Origin: Chaenocephalus aceratus
Taxonomy: Eukaryota > Chordata > Actinopteri > Perciformes > Channichthyidae
Assembly: GCA_023974075.1 (NCBI GenBank)
Contig: JAMFTG010000256.1
Span: 16,001-80,000, forward strand
DNA length: 64,000 nt
Direction: 5' to 3'
Part shown: one piece after another, positions 1 to 12,734 of the stretch
How positions within the stretch are numbered: position 1 is the stretch's first letter
Layout: every line of letters starts with the position of its first letter
Notes under the pieces: model-generated
Seen by the model: only the letters and a program-made list of their open reading frames with translations
Database searches by the model: none
What the model was told of the DNA's origin: nothing
Program-made: the position numbers and the translations under genes

Positions 1-1410
1 GTCACAAGCCTTTTGTGTTGCCCCCACCTTTATCACCAGGTGGCAAGAGACATGACTCTAATTTAAGACAATATTTAAGTTAGGCTTTTTTTTTGGTGGT
101 TCAAATATCAGAAAAAGTTATTTTTTGTTGACTTTCTATAGACATATGCTTAATTTGTTCGTTGGAGCTAAATGATTGACAGGTAAAACAGATATCTTCT
201 TGTTTCTTCTATCTTTCTTTAACATGTACATCTGCCAAGTTAAGTTAATCAGTCAGTCATCCTAAAAAACTCTGGTAAAGAAAAAGCATTCACATTTATA
301 GTCAGCATGTATTTTGAGGGAAGGTAAGAAACAGGCCTTCTGGACATTTCAAGTGATCAGTGTTACTATGGCGATCATTGCCAACTGTCAGTTTGGCAGT
401 TTTACTGAGCCAGAGCTTGAAGGCGTTACAACCAGCCAAGAAAAAAGGGACAGAACACATTCAACTTAGTATTTGTAGAGACTTTTCACTCTAGTCAAAA
501 ACAAATACCCTGCAGAATCAAGGAGAACAGGGACACACATTTGTTGCTCTTCTGTGTATTTCCTGTTGCTGTCAGTTTAATCACAAACACTCATCCAGGA
601 TAGTTAAGCAGCTATTTAGGATTGAAGAGATATAGCGTGGGTGAAGCTTTTGTCTTCAAATCAGATCAGATACTCTCATTACTGCTGGCTTCAGCTGAAA
701 TGGCCCAGCATGGGGTGTAGAATACAGGGCTAATACAGTGTCTTTCAGAGCATGCATTGTTCATATGATGAAGACAGCTATGCTAATAATTGTATTTATG
801 AGATGTGTTCCTATCTGTTAGCCTCCCTCGAGACCCATTGCAGTGCATTTTCCATTCTGCAAAGGCTGAATATCAGCACACAGGATCTATATAATATGTG
901 CTGTTGCGTTTCTTAGAAGCTTCTCCGTCTGCATGTTTTCATTGGACAGGACAAAACATTTAGGAGATATGTCGGCAACATGAAATGTTTGTATAACATC
1001 AATAATTAAGAGTTTAATTTGCATCTATCCTACCACTTATCTCAACTCAAACTTGTAACAAATACATTTTGTAGTTAAATAAATAAATGGATGGTTCAAA
1101 AGGTCTTCTGATTTTATCCTACAACAGAAGGAAATAGATATATTTTTTAATTGCTCTATAATTAATGAAGCGTGGTGTGAATTCAAAACCTTTGTGTGTA
1201 TGATGTAAAGCTTTGTAAGTTCTTGTTATTGATGCTTTAAGCAACTTTTCCTCTGATTTATACACAGAGGCGCATCAAGCTGCAGTTCAACATTTATCAA
1301 TGGCAGTGTTTGTTTTGTTGTTGTTTTTTACACCACATCAATAGATGTTTTGACAGCCCCTTGTCTAAAAGTAGCCACCCATTAATTATTCATAATGCAT
1401 TAATGAGTTG
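1..1410. other. No gene recognised
   Basis: AT-rich non-coding DNA with no open reading frame of note, no recognisable repeat termini and no RNA gene. It ends at the target duplication of the hAT relic that follows. Confidence 0.5.
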
Positions 1411-1544
1411 GTGGAGAGCAGGGGTACTCAAACGTTTTTGTTAAAGGTCCACTTGCGAATTTTATACAAGGTCAATGGTCCGAATCAATGCCAATAAAGC
1501 GAGCAACGAAACAGAAATTAAGAAGCAATTTCGGCGCGCTATGC

Positions 1545-1737
1545 AAGGGGCCCCCTTGAGGGGGTTTCCCGTTTCACGTTTATTCTGGTTTGTTTTGTGT
1601 TTGTATCTTTTATTTTTAATTAATTTTATGTTTTGTGAGCTGAGCTGTGTGATTTTATATTGTATGTATCTCTCTGTACAGCACTTTGGTCTGGAGTTTT
1701 TAAAGTGCTTTATAAATAAAGTTGGATTGGATTAATC
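1545..1737 (+). repeat. 3' tail of a LINE or LINE-derived repeat
   Basis: Contains the motif CAGCACTTTGG, then AAAGTGCTTTATAAATAAAG, and ends in the short tandem TTGGATTGGATT. This is typical of fish LINE/SINE 3' ends. No coding remnant is attached. Confidence 0.55.
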
Positions 1738-1764
1738 TACCTTATTTGGGGGCCCCCTTCTGGT

Positions 1765-1765
<1 letters not shown>

Positions 1766-1838
<73 letters not shown>
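1766..1838. repeat. (CA)n microsatellite
   Basis: Uninterrupted CA dinucleotides over about 73 bp inside the hAT relic. Confidence 0.97.
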
Positions 1839-1841
<3 letters not shown>

Positions 1842-2030
1842 GTGATGGCTTGAACTAGTGGGAGAAATGGCACTGTTTGTCTGTAGGCAATGCCTTGAAC
1901 CTCGGCAAAAATGGCATTATAAGCATTAGAAAGTCAAGGTAAACCTGCGGTCTGCAATGCGTGTCACGCTCGCGCACATAAGTACATATGCAAGTTCATT
2001 CTCACAATGCGTCAGACACATGTACATTAA

Positions 2031-2678
2031 AAGGGACCTATCATGCAAAATGCACTTTGTGATGTCTTTTATACATAAATATGTGTCCCCGGTGCGTCGG
2101 GGAATTCACGCAGCGTCAGAAAATAAAACCCTCTCTCTTTTCCTCCGTACCCAAATCTTTTAAAAACAGGGGTACAACGAGCAGATACAGATTTGCTGCC
2201 GATCTGACGTCAAATCGGCAGTGGACCCACAGAGAGTTGCTATCAGAAACAATGCCTGACGTGTTTTGGACGTAATCTGGTCTTTGTTTACATTAGCAAG
2301 CCTCGCTAACACTCAGAGCTAACCTGTACTGTAGAGCTCACCTTGTGATAAACCCGCAAGAGAAAAAGCATTTGAGCTCCATACTGTTTCAGAGATAATC
2401 TTTAATGTGGTTTAAACAGGATGGCGTTTTATCACAGCAGAATTTAACTTTATCTCTGATAGAATTCTGATCAGGCATTAGCTCCGCCTCCTCTTTTTTC
2501 AAGCTAAGGACCCAAAATCCGCGTTTCTCTAACAGGGCTGCAAAAGAGGGGTATGAGCAGTATGAGGCATGGCTACAATGGGTGATCTGTTTGGTATTTT
2601 AAGCAAAAACTCACAGACATGTTTTGTATAGGTATGGCCCTACAATATATGTTTCCAATATAGCATAATAGGTCCACT
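2031..2678. mobile_element. TTAA-flanked MITE, copy 1
   Basis: The element is bounded by TTAA at 2027-2030 and 2679-2682. The left end reads AAGGGACCTATCATGC and the right end, inverted, AGTGGACCTATTATGC, so the termini are inverted repeats. A second copy in the opposite orientation (8366-13382) shares both ends, and internal pieces recur near 18.4 and 22.1 kb. The TTAA target fits piggyBac or Kolobok elements. There is no transposase, so the superfamily stays open. Confidence 0.75.
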
Positions 2679-3227
2679 TTAATTGACAGAATCAGAATCA
2701 GATTTTTTGGGGGAAAAAAATATTTTTATTTTTAATAATGGGACACAGGGTTCGGTCCGGATTGATTTGCAGTTCGGTCCGGATCCGGACCTTGATCCAG
2801 AGTTTGAGAAGCCCTGGTGTAGAGGAAGAGACGGCTTACTTTTAGGAATGTTGCTATTCAGATCTTATTAAATAACGGAGATGGAAACCATCCTGCATCT
2901 GTCCGATTGGATTCTCTCCTTTATTGGTAAAGACGCTGCACTATGCTGAGGTTTCTAAATATCTCTCTATTTTTTTAAGACAGTTACTGTTGGGAAAATA
3001 CGGAATACACTCTTCCAATATCAGAGTAGCACATGATAACAAAGGCCCTACGTAGCTGTCTACGTATCAGGATGTATAATTACCTAGAAGAGCGTCGGGA
3101 CTGTTTTAGGAATATGATAGCTATGTGATTAACATGATGATTCAGCCTCTATGGAGATAGACATATGACAAGCATGATCATTTCTGACGTGGGTCTTAGC
3201 TAATCTAATCTAAACATTATACTTAGG

Positions 3228-3405
3228 TAGGCGTGTGGTAGAGTGGGTTGTGCGTTGGTGTTCGGATCAGGGGTCATTGGTTCAAACCCCATTGCAGTCA
3301 GAATGTTGTTGTGTCCCTGGGCAAGACACTTCACATTGCTCCTGTGGGGATTGTCCACAGTATTGAGTATGTAAGTCACTTTGGATAAAAGCGTCTAACA
3401 AGTGT
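3228..3405 (+). repeat. V-SINE-type tRNA-derived SINE
   Basis: An A-box-like stretch (TGGTAGAGTGGG, about 3237) and a B box (GGTTCAAACCC, about 3289) mark a tRNA-derived head. The core has the conserved fish segment TGTCCCTGGGCAAGACACTTC, and the tail has TCACTTTGGATAAAAGCGTC, the L2-related 3' end shared by V-SINEs. The body is diverged, so this is probably an old copy. It is not a functional tRNA gene. Confidence 0.8.
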
Positions 3406-3542
3406 CATGTAATATATTACAATATATGGGAAAATATATCAGTAATTGCTGCTTTTCATTTATTGAGTAATATATGTAAATAATATATATAATATATTGG
3501 TTGTGTATATACAGTATGTGAACATACATTTACTTAGCATTT

Positions 3543-3790
3543 ATATGGGGACATGTATGTACTATATATTAAGATTGATATGGGGACATGTATGTACTAT
3601 ATATTCACAATTATATTGGGACATGTATGCACTATATATTCACAATTATATTGGGACATGTACTGTATGCACTATATATATTCACAATTATATTGGGACA
3701 TGTATGCACTATATATATTCAGATTTATAAAAGACCATGTACGTACCATATATTCCGAACATGAGTGCAATATATGTTCACAATTATGAG
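3543..3790. repeat. AT-rich minisatellite, ~45-55 bp units
   Basis: About five imperfect units of the form GGGACATGTATGCACTATATATTCACAATTATATT follow one another and degrade toward the right end. The short reading frames across them follow the repeat and are not genes. Confidence 0.85.
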
Positions 3791-3904
3791 GAGAAATGCA
3801 TGTTCTGATAAAAAAAATCTTTAATTCGTTTTTTTCTATCAATGTGTAACAGTTATCAAAATACTCATTAAAAGAAGGACAAGGAAAGAATAAAAGAAAA
3901 GGCC

Positions 3905-4470
3905 AATAAATAACACATTATGTAATGACTCAAGAACATTTTCACGTAATTAAGTAATAAAACCCACTTTTTGTAACAATCTGCTGCATTCTGTAATCCA
4001 CAGCCTGAACGCAATATAAAATACATTTCCCTGCATTTTGTAATACATTATTACATTTTGCAATGGTTATTACAAAATGCATGAGTTGCACTTTTAAAAA
4101 ACTGTAATATTCATGATGTAACCATAACAAAACTGTAAATACATCCCAAAATGGATGTTGACATGTTGGCTAATGAATATTGGTAACACTTGATGTCGTT
4201 TTAACCAATGGAAGATATTCTACTGAAATATTTTAAAATTAATTATGAGTAAGGATGATTCATGGTTGAATAAATAAATAAATATTTGTAATGATATTGT
4301 TTGCAACTCATTTTGTAATAACCGCTGCAATATGTAATAATATATTTCAAAATGTGGCGACATGTATTACATATTTGCATTGAACTTGTTTATTACATAA
4401 TGAGCAAATTATTACAAAAGGAGGTGTTATTACATAATGAAGGGGAAAATGTTTTACATATTGTATAGGT
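3905..4470. repeat. AT-rich degenerate repeat with ATTACATAATG-like motifs
   Basis: The short motif TTATTACAAAATG / CATTATGTAATAA recurs in both orientations. This suggests the body of an old inverted-repeat element. No clear termini or target duplication were found. Confidence 0.4.
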
Positions 4471-4702
4471 ATAGTTAATAAATGATGCATTGTAATTTTT
4501 GATTTGATGTCCACCTCCACTTAAAATATGTTCACATGGATAGGTTCCTAAATAGATTTGCACTTTTTTTTTTAAACAGTAACCCATGTCCATATGTTTA
4601 TTCTGGGGTAGTATATTTAAAGTTTAGGGCTATCATTATGGGCAGCAATGCTGTAAATATTAACAAATAAATCCAGGAAAATGGCACAAAAGAAAACTGG
4701 TA

Positions 4703-4798
4703 GTGGCCTGGCTGGGTGTATAATTCGTGGCCTGGCTGGGTGTATAATTTGTGGCCTGGCTGGGTGTATAATTTGTGGCCTGGCTGGGTGTATAATTC
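4703..4798. repeat. Four-copy 24-bp tandem repeat
   Basis: Four head-to-tail units of GTGGCCTGGCTGGGTGTATA plus AATTC/T are near identical, differing only at the last base or two. They are GC-richer than the surroundings. Confidence 0.95.
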
Positions 4799-4799
4799 C

Positions 4800-6960
4800 T
4801 TTGAACTAACTTGAATGCATTAGGCCACAACACATAGCCTAACTAGTGTTAGCCTACATAGTTGCTAACATCAGAAGACAGTGACTAACTGTGGTTACAT
4901 TACTTTACTAGCTAGCTTCAGCAACAGAACATATTTTCATTCATCATCTTCACCAGTCAGAAAATGTCCGATAGCCGCGATGCTAATTTCCGCTATGTTA
5001 AAATCATAGGTTCAACTCCATTGACTTATGCTAAAAATGTTAGTTTAGGCTTTTTTGGGTCGACTTCAGTTGACTGTAACATCGAAAATCTTACCGAATT
5101 GAATGTTCACAAAGCTGCAGACCGGTTATACACTGCATAACAAGGGAACTAACATAGCTAATTTAGCTAACGTTAGCTAATTTAGCTGTTGTAGTGCTGA
5201 GAGACGGGACCTACGGATTAAGCTACTAGACTACTTGTAGTGCACATGCATAATTATTTCAATTTAAAATAGTTTTAAATGCTCACACACATACCTTACT
5301 CTCGTGCTGTATTTTCCTCTTGTTGCTTTTTATTTTTCGAAGCACCTGATGAATGCTTTCTCTTTGACAGCGCCATAATCCCAACATCAACAGACAGAGA
5401 CAACACACTTGCATTTGAATCTGCCAATCAGATCAATCTATTGCTGGAGAGGGGGGGCCTCCCCGAAATCTGTGAGATTGATTGATTTTATGATCACTGG
5501 CACGTAATGTGTCCAATGAGAACGTTAACACGTTTTTAGAGAGTTCTAACAAATATTTGTTTAGCGAAGACGGAGGTCAGTTTTGGATAGCGGAAAGCTA
5601 CATGATCCAAGCCACTGTCAGCCGGAAGTGGCGCGTTCGATTACTGTTTTGGGCTGTCTGCTGTGGATGGGCTGCATTCCACTCCAAATAGCTAGTCGGC
5701 CGTAACCAGAATCCAAACGCCAGCCGTTTTATGGATTCTCATTTAATTTCCAAGAATATCTCAGTACTGGGTTATTTACAATTTCAAAATAAACATATAT
5801 TATAGTATATTCAAGAATGAAAAAATATGTGCATTGGACACATGTATATATATATGCGTGCATATCTGCATGTGTGTGTCTGTATATATTTATAAACTGT
5901 ATATTATTTTCCATCATTCAATGGACAATGGAGTATTTGTACTTTTTAAATACCATCAAACATATGTTCATATATAAAGTGGGTAACTATACAAAACGAA
6001 GTGAGATAACTGTTTATGAATATCTGTTCAACTTTATGTAAACTTGTGTAACTCATGAAAGATAAATGAGTGTTTCAATAAAACTATTACATAATGTGCA
6101 GTTTTTGTTTTCATTGCAATATTTTTTTGTGTATCAATATATAGCCATACACGGCCCATGCATATATTGCAATATATTTAAAAATATAAGGACTACTTTC
6201 CCATATGTATGATCCAGTATATTGTATTATATTTTCCAATATATTACAACATATTTTTGTTTCATAATCTTGTGACTGTGTAACTCCCTCTCTTGTATAT
6301 CAGCATGTGAAGGACACTGTTCAGGAACTAGTTGTACCAGATGCTCTGTATGACTACTTCCATTTTTGCAAGGATAATAAATACATGTATCCTGATTATA
6401 GAAGCTCAAGCCGGTGACGAGTGATATTTTTCTAACAGTTACCAAATAAAATATTTTTCACATCATACCATGCAACCCTCCAACTGAACTTCAACACGAA
6501 CCCATCAACCCACCAGTACTGCAGCCCTGTGTCCTTCCCCCAGGGCTTCAGGCACGCTCAGAAGCGTTTATCTCCCCAGTGTGAGGTGCCAGCTCTGGGC
6601 TGAGGTCTGAATGGGACAGCCAACTCCAGAGTAACAGCATGGGTCAGCAGTCAAAGAAAGAGGGAGAAAGTGGAGAAAGAAAAATACATCGGCAAATTGA
6701 GAGAGAAGCGAACAAAGGCGAAAGAGGACGACAAGATATGTGTATGGTGTGTATTTGTGTTTGTCAGTGCCGTTGGGACAGGCTGTCAACAATCAGTTGA
6801 CACTGTCCGACAGGCCTTTGGCCCTCAGGGGCCCCTGTCACCGGCCCCCAGCACCTCGGGGTGATCGTGTAAGACAGACGGAGGCAACTGGAGAGAAAGA
6901 GGGATGAAGGAAGGAGAAAGGGCTTTGCTTGCACCCTGTCACTGACCCTAATCACCCCTG
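4800..6960. other. No gene recognised
   Basis: Mixed AT-rich DNA. A short GCTAATTTAGCTAACGTTAG tandem lies near 5160. Open frames here are short, lack domain signal and overlap on both strands. Nothing is supported as a gene. Confidence 0.45.
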
Positions 6961-7016
6961 AGTGTGTGAGAGTATGTGTCTGTGTACTTGTGTATGTGTG
7001 TGTTAGTGTGTGTGTC

Positions 7017-8360
<1,344 letters not shown>

Positions 8361-8737
8361 CTTAAAGGACACCTATCATGCTATATTTGAACAATATATT
8401 GTAGGGCCATACCTAGCCTATATAAAGTATATAAATACGGCGACACATATTCAGTTGCCAGTTACTTTTGGCATTAGGGCAGGGATATCTAGATACTTTC
8501 CAAGGTTTGACATAATGAATTGTGCTACTTTTAAAGCAAGCAACGATGTTTTCAAATCAGTAAGCTCCTCAAAAACACTATCGAAGCAGTTCCTGCCGTT
8601 GCTACGTTAGTTCAAACAGTAACAACGGACTATTTTTCTTAGCGGATGCATGTCAATTTAAATCAATACATACAACTATATTTTAAATCAATAGAATCAT
8701 TTTCTAAATCCATAAAAGCATTTCAATTAATATTGGG

Positions 8738-8967
8738 TGTTGGCGCAGCAGCCATTACCAGCAAAGGTCTAGATAGCCTTGGACTAATACTACGGAGGAA
8801 TAAAAGACGCCACACACTTGCATCGTAGTTCACATGACACTGACTGAGTTCGCCGAGTGAGCCAGCAATGATCCCTTTATTAGAACCAGCTGTGTGATTG
8901 ACAGATTGACAGATATGACGTCAGCATAAGAGCATTCAAGAGATGAATCGTTCACAACAGTTCAACA
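8738..8967 (-). repeat. copia 3' LTR
   Basis: Nearly identical to 12505-12734. On the minus strand an AATAAA signal lies in the middle (complement of TTTATT near 8876). This LTR is downstream in the direction of element transcription and adjoins the polypurine tract. Confidence 0.95.
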
Positions 8968-8978
8968 CCCCCACTTGA
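8968..8978 (-). promoter_or_regulatory. copia polypurine tract
   Basis: On the minus strand AAGTGGGGG sits directly against the TGTTG start of the 3' LTR, the expected position of the plus-strand primer in reverse transcription. Confidence 0.75.
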
Positions 8979-8984
8979 TCTTAT

Positions 8985-9960
8985 TCTGACAACCTTTGAC
9001 ATACATTTACTTTTTTTTCTTTTCATTTTAACCTTCATTGTCAAATTGTTGTTTATAATATATGGAGTCGATCTTGCCTTGCAGTCAGACATGTCAAACC
9101 GATGCAATATTTTCATGATGTACCTTTTCTGGTTCATCTTTATTTCACCATCTGTCTGTGTGAAATCAATGCCTAGAAAGTTCTTAAGTTTGCCAAGATC
9201 TTTCATCTTAAATTTGGCTCCCAAAATGTCTTTTACATTTTGGATTGTTTGACTGTTGCCTCCTGCAATGATAAGATCATCAACCCAGATTATCAAAAAT
9301 AATCCTTTCACCTTTAGATGTTAGTTTACTGTAAACACAATGGTCAACCAGATTTTGAATAAAACCATTTTCACTTAGATAATCATGGAGCATTTTATTC
9401 CAATTCCGTCCTGATTGTTTCAGACCATACAGAGATTTGTTAAGTTTACAGACCAGTTTCTCCCCCTTCTCTGACTTAACCTCAAATCCTTCAGGTTGTT
9501 CCATAAACAACTCACAGTCTATAGGAGCATGTACATATGCCGTTTTAACATCCATTTGATGCAATTCTAAATCATGTTGTACTGCGATTTGCATTAGACT
9601 ACGTACAGATGTCATATTTGCAGTTGGAGAAAAGGTTTCCTTATAATCAATACCAGACACTTGACTATAGCCTTTTGCTACATACCTGGCTTTGCATGTT
9701 TTAACTGGGTTCTCTTTCACTGTGTAAACCCATCTGCCCCCCACTGCATGTCTACCTTCTGGCAGTGTGGTCAGGGTAAATGTCTCATTTTCCCTTAGTG
9801 AATCCATTTCCTCCTCCATAGCTTTAGCCCATAATTGAGAATTTGGTGATGTCATAGCCTCCTTCAATGTTTGGGGCACATCACAAATAACTCTATAACA
9901 GTAATCAAGGGTTAGTTCTCCTTGGTCATCAGATTCGACTTTACACTCAAAATCCTTCAA
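8985..9960 (-). pseudogene. copia reverse transcriptase, RNase H missing
   Basis: Reading from 9960, the RVT_2 signature is clear: WAKAMEEEMDSLRENETF, RWVYTVKENP, ARYVAKGYSQVSGIDYKETF, then MDVKTAYVHAP and SLYGLKQSGRNW. A frame break near 9300 separates this from the catalytic WVDDLIIAGG box and the following KDLGKLKNFLGIDF. Soon after the STPY segment the frame runs into a basic stretch and then the polypurine tract. The RNase H domain that normally follows in copia is therefore deleted. Confidence 0.9.
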
Positions 9961-10120
9961 ATATTGAGGAGGTTTTCTTTCCCTTTGTGGATAAGATGTC
10001 CTCTGGCTACTTTGGCCTTCACCTGTCTGAATGTTATCACAAATCTAGTCTCATTTTCCTGTGACTCTTTTGGGATTACATTGGCCTTTTACATTTTTGG
10101 TAGGTGGTTTACAGCTCTCC

Positions 10121-11227
10121 TCATACTGAAATCTTCATCATCCGTTTCCTGCTCTGTTTGAGTCTGACTCTCAATGACACTCTTGGTGATGAATTTGACC
10201 AACCTATTTTTGAGTACTTTTCAGGATAAAACACCAAATAAGCAGGGCCTACAAAAATACCCTTTTCAGATCTTGAATCCAACTTTTTCTTGTTTTGCTT
10301 GTAAGCATAGCATGGTGACCCAAATGTTCTCATTTTTTAAAGGTTAGGCTTCTTTCCTGTCAACATGTAGTATGGAGTCTGTCCTACACGTTTGTTGTAA
10401 CACCTATTTCGAATGACAGCAGCAGTCATAACTGCATATGTCCACAACTCTTTTGGTAGGTTACCCCAATTAGCATGCGCATTTCAAACAATGTTCTCCA
10501 ATTTCTCTCAGCTGTCCCATTTTGATGGGGTGAATAAGGAGCTGAGGTCTCATGTCTGATGGCATTTCTACTTAGCAATGACTGAAATTGACCAGAAGTA
10601 TACTCAGTACCATTATCAGATCTAATGCATTTGATTTTTCCATAAGGTGAAACGTCAGCAATGTACTACAGTAGCCTTGACTGTGTCACTCTTAGATTTA
10701 AAAAAATAAACAAAAACTGCTCCTGAATAGTCATCAGTAAATGCTAATGTGTATCTGAACCCATCTTTAGCTGTAGGATCTATAGGTCCAGACAAATCTG
10801 TGTGTACAAGCTGCAGTGCAGCCTTTGCCCTTTCATCTGGCTCTCTGCTCCTGCTCTGCGCAAATTTCCCTTGTGTGCACACTTCACATGTCAAATTAGA
10901 TGTATCAGTTTTGCCTTTAATTGTCATACCCTCTGTGACTTTTTGCAATTTCAACACATCTTCGTAGTTACAGTGACCTAGAATTTCGTGCCATGTTTTG
11001 ATATCATAACACCCATGACATTCATCAACATTTACATCATTAACTGTGTTTAAATAAAACAATCTATCATACACCTTAATATCAAATGTCGTACCGTTCT
11101 CGTGAATGAGCTTGTTCTGTCCTTCTTTGAATACGACCGTGGCTCCATTGGTCGTCGCTGCTTTGACCGAGAAAATGTCTTGGGGAAAGGATGGGACGTA
11201 CAGCGCCCCCGTCAGCATCGTCTCCAC
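10121..11227 (-). pseudogene. copia integrase, frameshifted
   Basis: The N-terminal zinc-binding region shows WHEILGH and CEVCTQGKF. The catalytic core has its first Asp in LVHTDLSGPI and reads FTDDYSG. Across frame breaks at about 10660 and 10340 the second Asp (IRSDNGTEY, complement of ~10610) and the Glu (HQNGTAERNW, ~10510) can still be read, so the DDE triad was intact before decay. A C-terminal piece (RTFGSPCYAYKQNKKKLDSR) follows at 10333-10121. Confidence 0.88.
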
Positions 11228-11247
11228 CTCTCGACCCGTATTGTCTT

Positions 11248-12096
11248 TCAGCCACCTCTCTTCAGCGCGATGCCAGAGGCTCTCACTCCATCAGCCAACT
11301 CCAGGACATGTTTTCGTGGCTCGAAACTCTCGTCAAAGTCTTTGAATTTGTTCATGTCAGTCACTATGTGCGATGGAGCACCGGTGTCGACCATAAGCCC
11401 TCTTTGCTTTAGTCCATTGCCCGGGTCTCTGTCCACCTGTCGTTCGTGGGCCTTGAAGGCGAATGTGTGGTGGTGGTCGTGGTCCTCTTCATCCATGGCC
11501 TGTTTTACGTTGTCTCGTCGTCCTCTCCGCCTGCAGTTTGCATCTCTGTGCGTGGAACTCCTGCAAAAACGGCACCACTGTCTCTGTTGTTCCCCGTGAC
11601 CAGCAGCCTTGCACTCGCGGGCCCTGTGACCCTTCTGGCCGCAAGTATAACAGGTCAGCAGCTTCACATCAAAGTCTTTGCCTCTTACTTTCATCACGCT
11701 GTCATCAACTGAGCTCCCACTGAACTTCTCAGTGCTCTCGTAGCTCCTCAGCTTGGTCTTGAACTCGGCGAAGGTGATCTTCTCATCACTTTGTGTAGTG
11801 TGGATAGAAAACGGTTTAAATGACGCTGGCAGCCCCTTCAGAATCATAGCTATCAATAAACCGTCACTCAAAATCTCTTCTGCATTCCTCAGTGCTGTGA
11901 TAGCAGTCTCTGCTTGTATAATATAGTCTGTGATGCTTTCATTAGCATATTTCTGGAGAGACGTAAGCTCTGTATACAAGCTGATCACACGCAGTTTTCC
12001 TGTACCTGCGTAGTGATCCCTCAGAATCTTCAACGCCTTTCTCCCATCGTCCGCTGCATCTCTCATGACCAGAGACAAACTTGTATCGTCCAACAA
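11248..12096 (-). pseudogene. copia gag with zinc knuckle, running into protease
   Basis: The 282-residue frame carries the UBN2/gag core (ILRDHYAGTGKLRVISLYTE, ILKGLPASFKPF), a CCHC knuckle CYTCGQKGHRAREC around residue 148, a second Cys/His-rich stretch, and the aspartic protease motif LMVDTGAPSHIV near residue 235. The frame stops soon after the protease active site. Its upstream end is cut by the LINE insertion at 12103-12272. Confidence 0.9.
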
Positions 12097-12102
12097 TTGA
12101 AT

Positions 12103-12272
12103 TCCCTTTAAACTGTGGGTTTTCTTCGGAAGTTTTTCCTTGTACGATGTGAGGGTCTAAGGACAGAGGGTGTCGTATTGTCATACTGATATTCTGTACA
12201 CACTGTGAAGACCACTGAGACAAATGTAACATTTGTGATATTGGGCTATATAAATAAACATTGATTGATTGA
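12103..12272 (+). mobile_element. LINE 3' end inserted in copia gag
   Basis: The segment starts CCCTTTAAACTGTGGGTTTT and ends in TTGATTGATTGA, a LINE-type tail. It is flanked by TTGAAT at 12097-12102 and 12273-12278, a 6-bp target duplication. On the copia strand gag reads ...VYAELIQ on one side and LLDDTSLS on the other, so removing it restores gag continuity locally. The same family occurs at 60.78-60.94 kb. Confidence 0.85.
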
Positions 12273-12315
12273 TTGAATAAGTTCAGCGTAGACTTCTTCA
12301 TTTTTATTAAGAAGT

Positions 12316-12502
12316 CTAATAAGCGGCTCCTTCTGCGTCCTCTTCGCCTCCGCCACTGTCAGGCTCTTTCAATATGGTGCTTTTCAGCCCTTGTAGACGC
12401 AGGTGGCCAAGAAACTTTGTTTCCCACAACTCATAGTTTTTCTCATCTCCGTCAAAGCACAAACGATTCCATCGGTTTCCAAAATCCTTTCTGGGCCCAT
12501 AA
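12316..12502 (-). pseudogene. copia gag N-terminus
   Basis: Reading from about 12500 on the minus strand gives MGPRKDFGNRWNRLCFDGD and ENYELWETKFLGHLRLQGL-type gag sequence (here KNYELWETK...). The likely ATG overlaps the primer-binding site. The frame stops at a TAG near 12318, just before the stretch that continues into the LINE-interrupted part, so at least one small indel also separates the pieces. Confidence 0.75.
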
Positions 12503-12504
12503 CC
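12491..12504 (-). promoter_or_regulatory. copia primer-binding site for half-tRNA-iMet
   Basis: The plus strand reads CTGGGCCCATAACC directly next to the inner edge of the 5' LTR. This equals the anticodon stem-loop region of vertebrate initiator tRNA-Met, ending at about nucleotide 39. Drosophila copia is known to prime with a 39-nt 5' half of tRNA-iMet, so the match points to the same priming mode here. Confidence 0.85.
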
Positions 12505-12734
12505 TGTTGGCGCAGCAGCCATTACCAGCAAAGGTCTAGATAGCCTTGGACTAATACTACGGAAGAATAAAAGACGCCACACACTTGCATTGTAGTTCAC
12601 ATGACACTGACTGAGTTCGCCGAGTGAGCCAGCAATGATCCCTTTATTAGAACCAGCTGTGTGATTGACAGATTGACAGATATGACGTCAGCATAAGAGC
12701 ATTCAAGAGATGAATCGTTCACAACAGTTCAACA
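12505..12734 (-). repeat. copia 5' LTR
   Basis: 230 bp, TG...CA termini. It differs from the other LTR only by G/A and C/T changes in the stretch matching 8797 and 8824. It is followed by TTGGG, the right copy of the target duplication. Confidence 0.95.

Larger units (their letters stand above)
1419..2816. mobile_element. hAT-type non-autonomous DNA transposon
   Basis: The left end begins CAGGGGTACTCAAAC and the right end is the near inverse, GTTTGAGAAGCCCTG. The flanking 8-mers GTGGAGAG (1411-1418) and GTGTAGAG (2817-2824) differ at one base, as expected for a decayed 8-bp hAT target duplication. No transposase survives. The interior holds a LINE-type tail, a CA microsatellite and a complete TTAA-flanked MITE, so later insertions account for much of its length. 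Confidence 0.75.
8738..12734 (-). mobile_element. Ty1/copia LTR retrotransposon, internally deleted
   Basis: Two 230-bp direct LTRs (TGTTGG...TTCAACA) bound a 4.0-kb unit flanked by a perfect 5-bp duplication TTGGG (8733-8737 and 12735-12739). On the minus strand the order is gag with zinc knuckle, protease, integrase, reverse transcriptase. Integrase before RT defines copia rather than Gypsy. RNase H is absent and the frames are broken, so this copy cannot move on its own. The LTRs differ at only two positions (both transitions), so the insertion is recent. It sits inside a TTAA element. Confidence 0.95.

Noticed and set aside
3228..3310. tRNA gene suggested by A and B boxes
   Set aside because: The boxes belong to a SINE head; the anticodon and acceptor stems do not pair, and a SINE core and tail follow.
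3543..4798. CRISPR-like array
   Set aside because: These are contiguous tandem repeats without unique spacers, in a vertebrate genome.
11102..11723. Plus-strand frames in the copia region
   Set aside because: They are antisense shadows of gag and integrase, which have clear domain motifs on the minus strand.
12491..12504. tRNA-iMet fragment as an RNA gene
   Set aside because: Only 14 bases match, at the exact position of a retrotransposon primer site. No cloverleaf is present.
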